From Pseudomonadota bacterium (GTDB taxonomy: Bacteria; Pseudomonadota; Gammaproteobacteria; Burkholderiales; Burkholderiaceae_C): a stretch of 9,188 nucleotides of DNA. Under the pieces are notes generated by a model. The model was not told the origin of the DNA. It ran no database searches and saw only the letters and a list, made by a program, of their open reading frames with translations. Position 1 is the stretch's first letter. The number at the start of each line of letters is the position of its first letter. Shown here piece by piece: positions 7,973-9,188 of the stretch. Location: NCBI GenBank assembly GCA_021798395.1, contig JAJZHS010000079.1:1-9188 (forward strand), given 5' to 3'. The translations under genes and the position numbers were made by a program.

Positions 7973-8410
7973 ATGGCTTATCTCTGGGTCAAGTCGCTGC
8001 ATATCATTTTTGTCATCTCTTGGTTCGCCGGACTGTTCTACCTGCCGCGGATCTATGTGAACCTGGCCATGGTGCCCGAAGGCAGCGAGGCCGAGCGCGA
8101 GCGCCTGCTGCTGATGGCGCGCAAGCTCTACCGTTTCACCACCTTGCTGATGGTTCCGGCGGTCGGCTTCGGCCTGGTCCTGTGGCTGGGTTTCGGCATC
8201 GGCCTGCACGGCCCCGGCAACGGCTGGATGCACGCGAAACTGGCAATGGTCCTGGTGCTGCTGGCGTTTCACGGCGCGTGCAAGGGGCAGCTGCGCGCAT
8301 TCGAGCAGCGGCGCAATCTGCACGGCCACGTCTGGTACCGCTGGTTCAACGAGATCCCGACCCTGGCAATGTTCGTCATCGTGCCGCTGGTCGTCGCCAA
8401 GCCGTTCTGA
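7973..8410 (+). CDS. hemJ: Protoporphyrinogen IX oxidase, HemJ family
   Basis: Membrane enzyme that oxidises protoporphyrinogen IX to protoporphyrin IX, the penultimate step of heme synthesis, used by many proteobacteria that lack HemG or HemY. The 145 residues are the typical length, with four membrane helices at about 4-25, 54-76, 86-104 and 128-143. Family marks are LWVKSLHIIFVISWFAGLFY at 4-23, with the conserved His10, the likely heme ligand; KLYRFTT (51-57); GWMHAKLAMV (84-93); and WYRWFNEIP (121-129). The C-terminus is KPF. The ATG at 7973 has GAGG seven bases upstream; longer in-frame extension would run back through the terminator and is rejected. It is divergent from hemB, which acts earlier in the same pathway, and is 12 bases before the VanZ-like gene. 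Automatic annotation may label it CopD-family or UPF0093. Confidence 0.87.
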   Translation: MAYLWVKSLHIIFVISWFAGLFYLPRIYVNLAMVPEGSEAERERLLLMARKLYRFTTLLMVPAVGFGLVLWLGFGIGLHGPGNGWMHAKLAMVLVLLAFHGACKGQLRAFEQRRNLHGHVWYRWFNEIPTLAMFVIVPLVVAKPF

Positions 8411-8422
8411 GGGGGGGGCGAA

Positions 8423-9188
8423 GTGGCCGGGCGCGAAGCGTCGGCGTTCGCGCGCTACGCGCGGGTCGCGTACGCGCTGCTGATCCTTTACGCCAGCCTG
8501 TACCCGTTCTCGGGCTGGCGCTGGCAGGGGCTGAGCCCGCTGGCGTTCGTCACCGCGCCGCTGCCGCGTTATCTGACGTTCTCCGACCTGTGGCTCAACG
8601 TCGTCGGTTATCTGCCGCTGGGCTGGTTGCTCGCGGCGCGGCGGCGGGGCGCGCGCGCCTGGTTGGCCGCTACGCTGGGCTGCGTGCTGCTGTCGTTCAC
8701 CGTCGAGGCGCTGCAGACCTTCCTGCCGGCGCGGGTGTCGTCGAACGTCGACTGGGCGATGAACAGCCTCGGCGGCGCGCTCGGCGCGGCGCTGGCGATC
8801 TGGCTGGCGCCGCGGCTGCGGATCAGCGCCGCGCTGCGCCGGTACCGGCAGCGCTGGTTCGCCGCCGACGCCAGTTTCGGTCTGCTGCTGCTGGTGGCGT
8901 GGCCCGCCGCGCTGTTGTGGCCGACGCCGGCGCCGTTCGCCACCGGACAGGTCGCCGCGCCGCTGGCCCAGGCCCTGCTCGGCACGGGCGTGGGCGCGGG
9001 CGACTGGCCGGCCTGGGTCGAGGCGCTGGCGCAGCCGCAGCCGCTGCCGCTGCCGCGCCAGCTGTGGATCGGTTGCGCGACGCTGCTGGCCGTGCTGTGC
9101 GGCGCGGCCGCGCTGCAGCGCCCGCAGGCGCCGCGGCTGCGACTGGGGGCGGCGCTCCTGGCGCTGGCGGCGGTTTCGTGCACCGTCT
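8423..9188 (+). CDS. VanZ-family membrane protein (C-terminus beyond right edge)
   Basis: The first 255 residues of a polytopic inner-membrane protein. The N-terminal VanZ-like domain (about 14-130) has LYASLYPFSGW (22-32), NVVGYLPLGWLL (59-70) and the best conserved stretch VEALQTFLPARVSSNVDWAMN (94-114), with Glu95, Gln98, Arg104, Asp110 and Asn114. Further hydrophobic helices follow (about 151-167, 214-232, 241 onward), so it is a longer, multi-helix member of the family. VanZ of enterococci gives low-level teicoplanin resistance, but chromosomal relatives in proteobacteria have no established function and resistance should not be inferred. The start is the GTG at 8423, 12 bases after the hemJ stop, preceded by a run of eight G that overlaps the ribosome-binding region. 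It is probably co-transcribed with hemJ. Confidence 0.83.
   Translation, partial: MAGREASAFARYARVAYALLILYASLYPFSGWRWQGLSPLAFVTAPLPRYLTFSDLWLNVVGYLPLGWLLAARRRGARAWLAATLGCVLLSFTVEALQTFLPARVSSNVDWAMNSLGGALGAALAIWLAPRLRISAALRRYRQRWFAADASFGLLLLVAWPAALLWPTPAPFATGQVAAPLAQALLGTGVGAGDWPAWVEALAQPQPLPLPRQLWIGCATLLAVLCGAAALQRPQAPRLRLGAALLALAAVSCTV

Noticed and set aside
7785..8060. A 91-codon plus-strand frame across the spacer terminator into hemJ
   Set aside because: It reads through the intrinsic terminator and overlaps hemJ in another frame; no motif supports translation.

Overview
The window is a GC-rich piece of a bacterial chromosome, most likely from a betaproteobacterium, perhaps Burkholderiales. 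This placement rests on the AtpD, AtpA and AtpI sequences (for example the AtpD N-terminus reading VQCIGAVIDIEFPR and an AtpI with a PLSREQA-type leader) and is from memory of the families, not from a search. There are no signs of phage, insertion sequences, CRISPR or recent transfer; coding style is uniform throughout.

Positions 1-6022 (minus strand) hold the F1Fo ATP synthase operon in the canonical order atpI-atpB-atpE-atpF-atpH-atpA-atpG-atpD. atpD is cut by the left edge after 230 codons and atpC would lie beyond it. All catalytic and proton-path residues that can be checked are present: the c-subunit Asp60, the a-subunit Arg212, both P-loops and the alpha arginine finger. Genes are 12 to 72 bases apart and most have a clear ribosome binding site. 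Two spacers stand out: a three-copy tandem octamer between atpI and atpB, and a pyrimidine-rich leader before atpE.

Positions 6023-6299 form a divergent promoter region between atpI and a small plus-strand CopD-like four-helix membrane protein (6300-6743). This gene converges on hemB (minus, start chosen at 7758), the porphobilinogen synthase of the metal-independent-site (Mg-type, Asp/Ala) class. Divergent from hemB, hemJ (plus, 7973-8410) encodes the four-helix protoporphyrinogen IX oxidase. It is followed 12 bases later by a VanZ-family membrane protein that runs off the right edge.

The most interesting part is the 214-base hemB-hemJ spacer. It contains a strong plus-strand intrinsic terminator (7882-7908) although no plus-strand protein gene precedes it. 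Upstream lie nested complementary segments that can fold into a branched structure, together with alternative pairings that could compete with the terminator. This looks like either a small RNA of about 138 nt, antisense to the hemB leader, or a cis-acting attenuator of hemJ. I could not match it to a known RNA family.

Functionally, the window links energy conversion (ATP synthase) with tetrapyrrole synthesis (hemB, hemJ) and two accessory membrane proteins of uncertain role.
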